NCBI RefSeq assembly: GCF_032118995.1
Contig: NC_092652.1
Location: 26,587,044 to 26,651,043, forward strand
DNA length: 64,000 bases
Source of the DNA: Asterias amurensis
Taxonomy: Eukaryota > Echinodermata > Asteroidea > Forcipulatida > Asteriidae
Direction of reading: 5' to 3'
Below, in pieces: positions 13,101-26,400 of the stretch (within the stretch, counting starts at the first letter, position 1; every line of letters begins with the position of its first letter). The notes under the pieces are model-generated. The model was not told the DNA's origin and did not search any database. It worked only from the letters and a program-made list of their open reading frames with translations. The translations under genes and the position numbers were made by a program.

Positions 13101-14462
13101 GATAGTACATCATTGTGCTCTATTCAATAGCTTTCTGTTCACCGGCGGCCCCACTAATTTATTGTCATAAAACCCTAAAATATTACGCGCCATTTTGAAA
13201 TTTGTAAATGACTACTTGGCCAAAAATGTTGCTTCCTCCCTCCATTGTTCACAAAACGGCCACAAATGCAATAAATAGCCTAAAGTATTTCGAGATACTT
13301 TTAAATAATTTTTAATTGGCTAGTAAAACGTCGTTTCCGATCCCTTTGTAAAAAGTCATCTCTTGAAATAAACGCTCAAGTTTTTATAATTATTCAGTGT
13401 TCATAAAAGCTCTTCAGACGACAGTAATTGATAGAGAAACGTCTGCGCATGATGCGTAATTTCAATCAAGTATTGTGATCGAGTTGCTATGGACCAAGTG
13501 GGGCGCGATGTGAACCAATTTTAATTGACGAAAACACTGAAAACAAACGTGTTTTGTTTTTGTTAAATATGTTACTGTTGTCATGGGCAAGAAAAATATA
13601 CAGGCAATTGAAATAAGATGAATGAAAGCGCCCTCATGTGCTAACAAAATATGGTAAATAATATTGGACCGTTCAATAATAATAATACACAAACGCTAGT
13701 GTAAACACCTATGTACGTGCAAAACCCCACGCACCCAGCCAGGGAGTGCAACTACTACGAACTATTTTTTACTTTTTACTTTTATTATTTTGCAGTTGAA
13801 CAAGCCTATTTAAAATATTATACACCCACTTCCTGAAAACCAGTGTATTTGCTTTCCTTTCCCCCTCAAAGTACCCTTATAGTTTCGTAGAGGCGGGCCG
13901 CAGGCGGGCTAACCCAGATCTGAGCGAGCTTACGTGATTTCATCACAACATAATCAGGAAGTGAATTTACAGGCAAGGGGCGCGGTCACGGGCGTCTTTG
14001 GTTGGTACCCTATACTGTTACATAAAACGATATTTTGCACGAGTACCAGGAACGTGTACCGGTTGCAGTTTGTGATTTTGCGAAAGCTGAGGGCGCTCCT
14101 ATGGTGGCTTCTAAAGAACAATAACAACAAACTAAAATGTTTTCTAAAGCAAATAAAACCCAGAACTTGAGTTTCTAATTTAAACCAAATTCTGGAAGTA
14201 AATTTTTAGAGAGAATTATTGCCTGTATCGCTGTATCGAAAATATTGAATATTTATTTTTATACTTAGCATAAAATAGTTAGTTTTTTATTTTATCCGTT
14301 TGGCTGGCATTTGCGAGACATCACTACTGCGCAGCCTTTCACTGAGTGAAGAGATTCAACAACTGCTGAGGATATTTGCGCCCATTTTTGACTTGTGTTT
14401 TACTTTGAAATACCGAATTTCATAACTGTCCTCTGTGCCAAAAGAGGAGAAAGATCTTCAAG

Positions 14463-17400
14463 ATGAATGCTCCGTGCTCAAGATGTAAAAAGACGGTTTA
14501 TCCAGTGGAAAAGTTTTCGTGTTTGGATAAGGTAACATAAACCATCGAGGCTACCTCAGTGCATAAACTATCCGATGTCGGTGTACTGTACGCAATTATG
14601 CATGTAAATGTCAGCACTGAGAATATCGTCAGTGTAGCGTAACAAGTTTTTAATCATCAGGTTAAAATGATACTACCCTATCAATTTAATGGGCGTAATT
14701 TTGTGGGAAGAGAGTATAAAGACATGATCTTTCCCTAAATTTGTTGGGGTGATGTTAAATATTTGTTTTTACCTTGCTAACTAAACTTAAAGGCTTAATT
14801 ACTTTTATTAATATTACTTTATTAGTTTTTTTACTTAAAATAGCATGGTGGGAATTAGGCCTATCATCATTAAATAAAAAAGTATTGGGACTATATTTAC
14901 ATCCAGAATTATAATATGAAATTACTCAAGAAGTTCCTCAAGAAGGTTTTGGAGAGAGAAAGAGATCAAAAGAGGTATTCAGATTCTGCTTCTGATTGCG
15001 TGTCGTGGCTGAGGCAGTTAAGAATAAGAGCACCAGGTCCTGGCTCAAGCTCTTGTGTTTCTCAGTTCCTAATCGGTGGGGTGTGGGTTCGAGTTCCAGT
15101 CATGGCACTTGTGTCCTTGAGCCTAGTTGCGATGATCGTAACCGACTGTCGGGAGGATGGAGGGACACGATCATCGCAACTACCTCTTGAACCCTGGGCT
15201 CAACTTCACAAAACACCAGATTAATCGTTATGAGTTGTCAATATCGCCATAGTGATTTGAAATAGTGGCATCACATTTTACTATGCAACTACGATTGATT
15301 TTGAGATCAATCAAAGCTCTTTGTGAAATCGGCCCCCGACCGACCTACCTCTGGACAATAGCAAGGACTTTTAAGGGATTATATTTAAAGTGTGTTGTGA
15401 CGACTACTCTGTTGCCAAGACCGGCCAGGATTTTGCGGAGGTTGTGATAAAGGCCCCGCATGCCGGGGCCAGGATCATGCAGGTGGCAGGGGGGGGGGGG
15501 ATATGCCTTGCTTGCCGGTGCCGGGGTATAACTAGAGATGTTCAAAAAGCAAGTCCCTCGCAGTACTGGTCCCTTGCGCAGCCAGGCAAGATGGGAACAT
15601 GGCAGGACTGTATCACACAGGAACACATCCCGAGCCAAGTCCCAGCTAGTACAACAATTAAATTGTGCATGGTGGTCAACAACAATGTTATGTGCATCCA
15701 TGACTATCATAAAATGAAAAGTGACACAATTCAAACATTTTTCATGGAAAGTGGAGAGTTGGGTCAAATGTAGCCATGCTACCTAAACAATGAAGACTGT
15801 TGTATATACAAAAAAGAGAGAACGACATTACCAATCTTAAAGGAACACGTTGCCTTGGATCGGTCGAGTTGGTCTTTGAAAAGCGCTTGTTATAATATGC
15901 ATATGGGTAGAAAGATGTTGTAAAAGTAGAATACAATAATCCACACAAACATGCCTCGAAATTGCATGGTTTTCCTTTTACCTCGTCGGCTAACACGGTC
16001 GGCCATTTATAGGAGTCAAATTTTTGACTCCCATAAATGGCCGACCGTGTTAGTTCGCACAGTAAAAGGAAAACCACGCAATTTCGAGGCAAACTTGTGT
16101 GGATCATTGTATTCTACTTTTAAATTATCTTTCCAACCATATGCATTTTATAACAAACGGTTACAAACGCTTTTTTATAGACCAACTCGTCCGATCCAAG
16201 GCAACGTGTTCCTTTAACCACACTTTCTTGTTGGATTCCACCTCTTCCAAGAATTTTTTCAAACATTTTATTTCCCTTAAAAAGATCCTCTTGGCTGGAG
16301 GAACTTTTCGTTATTATTACTTTTAACTTTGATAACTAGTGACCGTTCTAAGTGAAACAAATAAGGTAAGAATACTGACAGAGATTCTATAGCAGAAGCA
16401 GAACATGCCTACTAATTAATGAAAGATTATTTCTTATTTATTTTCAAACATTTCAATTTCCTTTTTCCTCCTTTAGATTTGGCACAAAGGTTGCTTCACA
16501 TGTGAAACTTGTAACCTTAAACTTACAATGAAAACATACAAAGGCTACAACAAGCTACCATACTGCAATACGTGAGTACTGCACAGCTCTGTGTGTGATT
16601 TTGTTTTGTAATCTTGGTTTAAATTACATTACTCAAAAATAACTAACCATAACAACTACACGCTAAGAAGCACTGCAACTGTTGACAAAGTATTACATTT
16701 TGAGAACTAATTCCCTTCTAAGGAGTGTGGTTTTATACCTAGAGGGACTCAAAGACATTTCAATCTGTATTCCAATTATGGATTATTCTTCAAGCATGGA
16801 CTGAACCGCTCCAGATTTTCAGCAATACCTCAAAAACGCTACCACGTTTTAACTGAAATTTTCACATCGGTTGGTTCCAAAAACTAAAGGTATACTTTGC
16901 CTTTAAGTTATTGCACTGGTGCTAAATTTGATTGAGTTATTAAAGGATTATTATTTGATTTAAAAAAAGATATAGATCTAGGGGATCAGCCGTCACCAAA
17001 GTCTTCTTAACTTAGGATTAATCCTAGGACTAAGGACGAGTTAAGTGCCAGATCCAAAGACGTGGGACGAATTGAACCCATCCTAAGTTAGGACGGGTTA
17101 CTCACCTAACTCGAGATAGGATTAATCCTAGCGTTTCATGAAATCGGCTGCAGGTTTTCCCAGTGGTTTCTTTCTCCCCTGTGGACCCCGGTTCAAATCC
17201 CACCTCAGACCAGAGCTCATAAATGGTTTATCTTTCCCTGCCTCCCTTATTGTGTGGGTTTCCCCATTAATTGGGGTTTTCCCTCCCACATCTTCAACTA
17301 AATATTTCTTCTTGTTTCCTGTTCATTCTGTTATTGGTGCTAATTGTGCTGAAAATACGAAATTAAGTATACAGACTTAGTACATTGTATAAAACAAAAG

Positions 17401-20400
17401 TAGGACGAACAATCTTGCTTTTTCACAGCGTGTCGTGGCCTAGTGGTTAAGAGCATCGGACCCAAGCTCTGATCAGCAGAGAGTGGGTTCGAGTCCCAGT
17501 CTTGACAGTTGTGTCCTTGAGCAAAATACATGTACCATAATAGCTCTGTCCTTTGAATGGTGCATTAAGCCATAGGTCCCATATGTACTGGTATTGGTAA
17601 TAGGCCTAATTGGTAGTGTAAGTAAAAGAACCCAGAACACTCATAGTTGAAGAGTAGAGGTTAACCCTGCTGTTTCTTGTTCACATAGAAAGCACCTTTG
17701 TTTACAGGTTTCCCTCGGCTCGCAAGATACAGTGATTAAGTTCACTTACGAGGCAATCTTGGTTTCATTACCATAACAGAGATACCAACATACACGATTT
17801 GGGCGTAGCAAATACGATTTCGAGCCGTGACTACGACGCTACGATAATACTCAATAAAACACGCTAAACAAGCCGCCCAATATAATTTTATTAAATCGTA
17901 CGATAGATGCAAACAACGAATGAACTATTAAGTGGAAATAAAAATTAAGAAAAATATCCAAATAGTTGTAACAGAAAAGAAAAAAACACTTTTACTTTTA
18001 GAACGCAGTGTTGAATAATAGCGGCGAATTCACTCGAACAATATACGTGTCTCGACGTAATGATTGTTGCGTGCCCTCTGATCCCCCGCTGGCTGGCCGG
18101 ATGAGTATTTTTACGCTAGTGCATTGCTGCAAGATCGTACCCATTGATCTCTATTACACCATGGGGAATAGTGCACACGTGCGTGGGGAATGAGGTGTGT
18201 GAGCTAACGTGTCACAGTAACCTCATTCCTCATGTATCCACTATTATTTTTTCACTGGCCATTATAAACATTTGTAGCTGTTCTGGTGGTGCATACAGAG
18301 GTAATTGTTATTTCACGACAATGCCTGAAAATGAGCTAATTAGCATTGTAGAGAGTAATAGAAAGATCGGTTTAGGGAGCCCAGCCCAAGCCACGCTCAC
18401 CCTTAACTTTTGGGAGATGCTACTCTTTTTTAAAGTTCAATGTTGGCATCTCTGCCATAAATATATCATCATAATAATAGCATGGCTCGTCGAACCATAA
18501 AAGTATAAGTTTCCAAAAATAGTTTGAGCCTGTTTTTCTGAATGATTTGTTTTGCTTGTTTTGATTTCATGCATTACCCAGCAACAAAATTCACTTTACT
18601 TTTGGGGGTTTCAGGCTTAACCTAACATCAGAAATCACTCAACTATTTGGGGTTTCAGGCATTTACCTAATAACGAAATTCACTTTGCTTTATTTGATTT
18701 CAGGCATTACCCAACAACAAAATTCACAGCTGTAGCTGATACACCAGAGAACCGACGCCTTTCCCAACAGACAAAGAATCAGAGTGATGTAAGTTTGGCT
18801 TTCAGTTATTATTCTCGTCAAAAGATTTTTTCTGGACATGTTCACATCTTTTGGCCAATTCATTGCAAATAACGGCAAACGGAAAAATAAGCTATAGTAC
18901 CAATAAAGCTTCTTTTTTTGGGGGCTGGTCAGATGTGTAGTGTGAAGATTTCAGACATTTGTGAGTCTTAGTAGGGAAAGTGACACAGAAGAACATCTTA
19001 TATTTATAGATCTATTTATAGAGTGTCTTGAAAAAAATGACATGGCCTGACATTTCGACCCTAGCAGAGTCTTATTGAAGTCTAAAATAACCTGCTAGGG
19101 TCGAAACGTCAGGCGATTAAAAATGTTTACATTGATACCATAGCTCCTTTTGGTTGGTAAGCAGTTTGCATCAGCTAATTCTATTTTTCCAAGTTACTGT
19201 CTGAAGCAAGCCTGATAGTTCACAGGGGGCATGGAGGCAACAAAGGTGATTGCCTCCATGCCCCCTGGGTGCATTGAGCATACCCTGGGTGCATGGAGCA
19301 TGCAATGTGCATGCCTTGGTGCCCTTGAAATGCTCCAGTAGCAATTTACAATTATCTCGTTGCGATACCCACTGCCAAAACATAGGATTCGAACTGCCTC
19401 TAGCTACCGGGCAACCTCGGTAGTCTAGTTGGTAAGACACTGCTCTAGAATTGCATGGGTCGTGGGTACGAATCCCACCCCAGTATTATGCCTGTGATAT
19501 TTTTTCACAGGACTCGGGAAAGTACTAAGTTAGAGTGCTAACACACATCGGTGTATGGGTAAAAAAACAAAATTAATATTCTTTATACCGATTTGCAAAT
19601 TTAACATCTATTATACAATTATCTTGTAGGGTGCTCTTTTCCAAGGAGAAAATGCTTTGGTGCCCTTGCCCTGTCAAAAACAAAGCATACAGCTGCCTAA
19701 GCCACAGGCAATAATCTGCCACATGTTTAAAAATGTCAACCAAATTTTTACCATGAAACTTGTAATATTTTTGGGTGTATACACGTCAACCGTAGTGGAC
19801 TGGCTAAAGGTAAAGCAAAACATTTCTGAATCAAACATCTTGTGAAGTGTTGATCAGTCTTCCGAAGTGTCTTTTTAAATTAAGTGCCATGATGAGATGA
19901 GAAGTGTTCATTTGTAACAAAAATAGAGCATCAGGGGGAAGGATCTTGCACGTAACTGGCAGTCCACTGCTGTGAACTCTCATTTGCACTCAGTATGCCT
20001 CAAATTATTGTACTAAATTTGTTTAATATTCACCTTTTTTTCACCAATATGGAAATAAATGTGGATTTGAATTGGATTGTTAAGTAGGTTAGGTATGTAG
20101 TTTTAGAACCCAAATTATTGAAGATACTCTATTGATTTGTCAAACTTGACGAGACATTTTCTTTAAACTCTTCTATTCTGGAATGTTTGCTTGAGCAGTT
20201 GGTGTACCACAAGGATCACAAAAGTGACTTGAGCAAGTTCTCCAATGTCACTGACACGCCCGCTTCAGAAACCTTCAAGAAGAACCAGATGAATATCAGC
20301 GATGTGCACTATCAGAATAAAGTAGGACAGCGTGACCAGATGGAAGCAGCGAGGTTAGCCGGACAGAGTGGACAACAAAGTGGTAAGCTTTTTACTTCCT

Positions 20401-23400
20401 TCAAAATCAAACTTTATGAAGTGGCCATCTGAGAGGGTTGCAGGTCATCGAGTCCAATGCCTCTGTTGTCTTGGATTTGGTGCTCCTTGGAAAAGTTTCC
20501 CATAAACTAGAGTTTCCTATGGAAGTGCCTTTGACAAAATGAAAATGACCTTGCCCTTTCAAAGATGACATTCCAGGCCTCTTTTTTAACCATAATTATT
20601 CTAATTGTGAAAAAAAAGGCCTGTACTTGTTTCCCCTTCCAGCCTCACTTCGGTTCATATTGACTTGAATAGAAATGAAACAAGATGGCGACGCCATTGT
20701 TTAGTTACGGAGTGTCAAAGTTCTACCGGCACTTTTTGTGTACACACAGTTACTGTGTGGTTGGAAAAAGACTTAAATTTACTTTGGATTTCCGGGGGAA
20801 CAAGCTGCACTAGACTGAGGCAGAACTTCAACCCAGAAGTTTCTGTTTTCCAAGTGGAATTGTATATAATCGGAAACCTGAAAGAGAACATGGGTGCTTG
20901 TCAAATATAAATTTAACTGCCAGCTGAAACACCTAAGGACCAGTCAAAAGTCTGTCTTACTCTAGTCCTGCTGGCTAGATTTATTGCTTCCAAGTCTTTC
21001 ACAAAAAGGGAAAGGGAAACCTTGAAGTATGGACCAGTGATTGAGCTGGCAGATCAGTGACATGGCATGCTAACTGTTCCTGCTGGCTACCCTCCAACAA
21101 GTTAAAGGGGTGTATCGTCTTGATATAAGTAGACCTGTGGCTGGCATTTTTTACTCTCACTGAGAGTACGCGCATGCATACTCTCTCCAAAGGCAATATT
21201 TAGGGAGGGCATGCGTGCAGTAACTTGGTGAGAGTTCATAATTCCATGAACAGGCTTGCTTTGCTTATGAATCCCAAGTCTTCCATGATTTCTTTTCTTT
21301 CTTGGTCCCTTTACGGCCATAATAGGCTGCACATACCTAACCATCCCAGTGATAAATGACACGCTAAAAAGGGTCAAAGATAAGTATCTTGCTTGGGTTT
21401 CTCAGAATTCAAGGTTGATATTTGAACCTGTATTGTGGTGCAACCATATCTTAAATATATTTAAGATGTATGGTTACTCAAACAATACAGGTTGATGCAC
21501 TAAAGCAAACAAGTTTACAGAATTCACATTTCAAATATTGAATAGCTGGCCTTGTTTACATTCATGATGGACTGATCAGTCAAGAGTCCGGAGTACAGTT
21601 AAATGCATTCAATCTGTTAAGGGCTTTTTTCCAATAAACTTGTGCAACATTTTCACTGCTTGTATTTCCTTAACTCATGTGTCGATAGTACAAGTTAGTA
21701 TAATGTGGAAATTCATGTTTTTGTGTAGATTAAAGTTGCGTGAGAATAGCTTAACCTTGCTTGCTTAGTGATTATTTTAGAGAGTCTTGTACATGTCAGT
21801 TAGAATTATTAACTTTTTTTGGGTAGATGTTTAGGGTTCGCGTTCATCTGTTTTTTAATCTCTTACCTACATGATGTGTTGTGGTGCCAATTTACACGTG
21901 TTGTTATTTCCTTTGTACAGGTAGAATAGTGCTACCATCATTGTTATAATTAATTAGATCAAGAAATGCTGTGGTATCCCGTAGTAAAACATGTGTTAGA
22001 CCTTTTGCTTGAAACATTTTAACGATATTAATACATAAATAAACAGTGTTTTAACATAATTAAGGAAGTTAAATTTCTTTGAAGTTTTTTAAATACTATT
22101 TAAAAGGTTGAAATCGTAGGCATCCGGTCTCTGATTTACACTTGACTTACATGGTGTAAAGATGGTCATGGTGGGAAATTTTCCCATGAAATATTTCTGC
22201 CTGAAATGCTGTAGTTTCTGAGAAATAAGTGAAACAATTTGTTTTGATTTTGCAAATCTCGGTTCTCAATGTTCGGAAACAGTGAAAAATATCAGGTTTT
22301 TTTTGTCTTCTTCTTATGACTGATCGAGCTTAAACTTGTTATATTTTAGTCATGAAAACAATCTTTAAAAACCCATTGATTTCTGGTCAGTGCAGCTCAA
22401 TAAACCTTGGAATTGATCTTATTATGGTGTTAGGTACTGACTAATGTATCCATTATTCACCTCATATAGTGCGGTAGTCAATGTTAACTTGTGATGAATG
22501 ACCAAATCAAACAGCATCCAAGGACATTGTTGAAATAAACTCTAGCATCTATCTGTAGTGACATTACTGCACTACACAATGTACCTGCAGTAAATTAAAA
22601 CAACATTGTTATCAACTTCTGGAATGTCAGCTTGTTTTTATATCTCTGCAAGAAATGCATAGGTGCAATTCACTTGCACATCACATATGTGTGTAAGTGA
22701 ATGCAGTCAGTGATATCGAAAGTTGAAGGGGGGAAAAATCTGTCCCACAGTCCCACAATGGAATTGCCAAAATTTGCAACAATTTGATATTCCTTTAATA
22801 TATATTTGTACTACTAATACTAGGCACGATGTTCTCCCTTTTTTGAATCCGGTTGTCAAATTTGTACATTAAAATTGTTTTTAAATAGCAACTGGTCTAT
22901 AAAAACCTAGCAGTACATGCATACCGTATCTAGGTCAGCCCTCCTACTCAATACAGGGACTGTTTTGACTCCTCCCACAGGGATCGGTTTGATTCCTCCC
23001 ACAGGAATCATTTAGACTTCTCTTACAGTCTTAGGGACCATGTGAAATTTTGTTTTCGATGTTTCACTAGTTCAGTTTATTCTTGGATGGCAATTCTTTT
23101 CTGTCGCTAACTTTTTTACTGAACATATTACATCATGGATCAAAAAATTAGTAAATTCTGCACTATACATGTAGTCCACATAGGACACTGACAGGTGTTA
23201 CTAAGTTACTGTTCAAAACTTTCACTGAGCATAATTTTTTATTTTTTACAAGAGCTGAAATTTCTTCTTTCTTATAATTCTGTTCTGGAGTACATTAGTA
23301 AAGCCCGGTCCATACTTCCTGCGAATGCGAATGCGATACAAATTCGCAACTAATAATTCGCAGCAGTTCAACTCTGCTCAACTCACTTGCGAATGTTGGT

Positions 23401-26400
23401 GCGAAAGGAGGGTTGTGATGTCAAGTTCACGTCAAATTCGCTTTGCATTCGCATTCGCATTCGCAGGAAGTATGCAACCGGGCTTTAGTGATCAGAAATA
23501 CAAGTTTGGTAAAACACTCGATTGCTGGACTTGTGGAGTTACTGGCCAAGAGCTAAAATGTCCAACCTCTGGGCAGCGGTCCAGTGGGCATTTTGAACCC
23601 TGTAAAGCGTACATGTTTTATACAGGTTTTATATCCCTCTAGATACATGTACAATCCATTTGTGTTGGCCATGATGACCTGTATTATGATCCTTTTTCCT
23701 GATGCAGAAGGGGGAAGGAAGTGAACAATTCATGATTTTTTTTATGCCTTCCCTTCCAACTTGGCAGGATGTTACAAACTTTTGATTCTTGTACTATCCA
23801 GGGATGAGAGACCACAGACTGCCAAAGTGGGTCTCTCGGAACAGGATGTAGAAGAAAGAATAACATATTACTAAGTTGTTAAAGTGAAATTTAAAGAGAC
23901 ATCTTGGGTTTCATTTGATAAAGGTCAGACTCGGGCGAGATGGTATTCCTAAATGTTTATCAAGGTATAGAATAATTTAATAGGTGGAAATTTGCATCGG
24001 AGATAAAGAATATTAATTTGGGGTTTTACCCATATCATGTACACCGATGTGTTAAGCACTGTTACGTATACTCAGTACTTTCCCGAGCTCCGTGAAAAAA
24101 TATCACAGGCATATTACTCGCATGATAAGTTGTAGAATACTTAGTAAGTTTGGGGTTACACCATTAGCAATCTCTTCGTGTGAGTAATAGTGCCTTTGAG
24201 AAGAGCCGGTTTCTGCTTGACGTTTCGATCAGTGTGCTCTGACTGTCGTCAGAATAACATCCACACCATATTTTTCAGTGGAGTTTGAGCTTAGATGTTC
24301 AGTAAATCTGAATCATAGATAAAATTTCCAAATAAATAAACAAATATAAATAATTCTAAGAGATTTTTTAAAAGGGTTTTGGTTGTATGAATTCGATGAA
24401 GTCAAGTTTTGACCTTGTGATTGGTATTCACAGGATACAAATTAATATACATGTTTTGAGGAAATGTTATTTTTGGGGGGGGGAAAGGGAAGATTTTGTC
24501 ATTTACCATGTTTACAGTCCTACAGTGAGCATTTTGCTTCCATCATGGACTTCATGAAATGTTAGGGAGAACTTTTAATGAGTTTCACAGTCAATGAATA
24601 GGTGTATAAAGGAATTAACTTCATCATCACTGAGGTTTGTGAGGGTCAGTCACGTAGGCTTACACATTCTATGAAAGACCACTGACACAAAGTGACCGCA
24701 GCACCGTAATCTGAATAATTCTATATCGTTGCTGTCTGTAGTTTCAGTTTCAGGAAATACTGAAGGGTAAAACAACTTACCGCGTATAAATATTAAATAT
24801 AACTGCATGAAGGAATGACTAAAACTGAAATATTCTGAATGTCTCATCTGTTTGAACTAATGCTCATAACATACTGATTGAATGCACTGTTTAGGGCTGC
24901 ATTAGGAAACTGCGATTTTTCTATACTTTACTTCCACAAAAGATTGTTTTAGACTTCTAAAGGAACGGTCCTCTGAGTGCATTGTTACATCATTGTTTGA
25001 AATTAATCATTATAGCTACCTAGAAGGCTTTATGAGATTGAGTTGCAACTAAGTTGGTTGCCTTTAATCACGTTTTCTAAATGTGGAAAACCAATGTTGT
25101 TTTTGTAAAAACACATCCGATACATAACGCCAACATTAATAAGAATATCAAATTGCGCATTATAACTTGAAAGTCATACATAGTATATTGTTTAATTGTT
25201 TTTCTTATAAAGTTGATTCATGATAGTGATATCCGTTATACAGACTAAACTTGTGCAACCTTGTTTTGAAAACTCATGTGTTTTGATTCAATTGTACACT
25301 TCTGAAAAGCAATGATGAAATAAGTAAACATGCCTTTCCTTTTAGAGGTTTGTTATGAAAGCATGGTCAGACCATCTTTAAAGGCAGTGGACACTATTGG
25401 TAATTAGTTAAAATAGTTTTTAGCATAAAAACTAACTTGGGAATGAGCAATCGAGAGCCGTTGATAGTATAAAACATTTTGAGGAACGGCTCCCTCTGAA
25501 GTAACATACTTTTTGAGAATAAAGTAACTTTCCACGAATTTGATTGCGAGACCTCAGAATTAGATTTTGAGGTCCCAAAATCAAGCATCTGAAAGCACAC
25601 AACTTTGTGTGATAAGGTTTTTTTCTTCTTCCACTATTATTATCTCGCAACTTCGACGACCAGTTGAGTTCAAATTTTCACAGGTTTGTTATTTTGCGCA
25701 CATATGTTGAGATACACCAAGTGAGACGACTGGTCTTTGACAATTACCAATAGTGTCCAGTGTCTTTAACTGATGAGAGGTTGAGATTTGTAATCGGCAC
25801 TTGAGTTTAATCTTCCCTGTGACAGTATTTCTTTTTCTATATTTGCTACAAACACTTATTGCATGATGGCTTAATTATTACGTGCCTTTTCTGCCCATGT
25901 ATTTGCTTCCAGATGAGGGATTTGACTACAACCCTGCACAAGAACTTGAGACAGGTTAGAGTGTATAAAAAAACAAAAATGCAGGAAGTTCCTGGTTGCT
26001 AATCCATTTAACCGTGTGGTATTCTTTTTCAGTTTGAATTTTTTATTATTTTATTATCGATTAACTTTATTTCTATCTTTCCTTTCAACAAAATGACTTC
26101 AGTGCAATCATGAAGCTGGTTCATCTTGGCAACATAAACTGCACATTTTGAGAGATGACTTTGGCATTTTTATTTTTAGTTCATGGACTAAAACAGACGA
26201 AAATTGTAAATATTATATGTATTTCAACTCTGGAGGATTTTGTTTGCTAATTTACTGATCATTTTAACAATCTCAAGATAATTGTACCAGCAAAATGTTT
26301 AAGTACGGGCTAAAGACAAATTGAATGTTGTAGACAGATGTTTATTTGGCTGAAAGTCAACTTGGTCTAATCAAGTGCCTTCAGATTTAAAAATTAAATC

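Larger units (their letters stand above)
9540..14462. other. PSMD3 3' UTR and PSMD3-LASP intergenic DNA
   Basis: No coding exon is recognisable. The first part must include the PSMD3 3' UTR, with AATAAA-like signals too frequent in this AT-rich DNA to choose one. Two MITEs sit at 9729-9880 and 9911-10101. A 14-nt inverted pair (CACGATCAAAGCAG near 12577, CTGCTTTGATCGTG near 12790) brackets about 200 bp holding CTTACGGTAAG-type repeats. The LASP promoter and 5' UTR should lie just upstream of 14463. Confidence 0.55.
20383..25912. other. LASP intron 4, mostly unique DNA
   Basis: No exon with matching phase was found. It holds a GAATGCGAATGCG MITE at 23299-23489, a SINE tail at 24000-24120, a motif near 24207-24245 resembling the 19045-19114 repeat, and an AT-rich palindrome at about 21450. 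The rest looks unique. Confidence 0.45.

Noticed and set aside
15350-15773. Overlapping frames of 127 and 140 residues on opposite strands
   Set aside because: GC-richer DNA with a G run; neither translation has a family motif. Possibly an unrecognised repeat, but I cannot support a gene or name an element.
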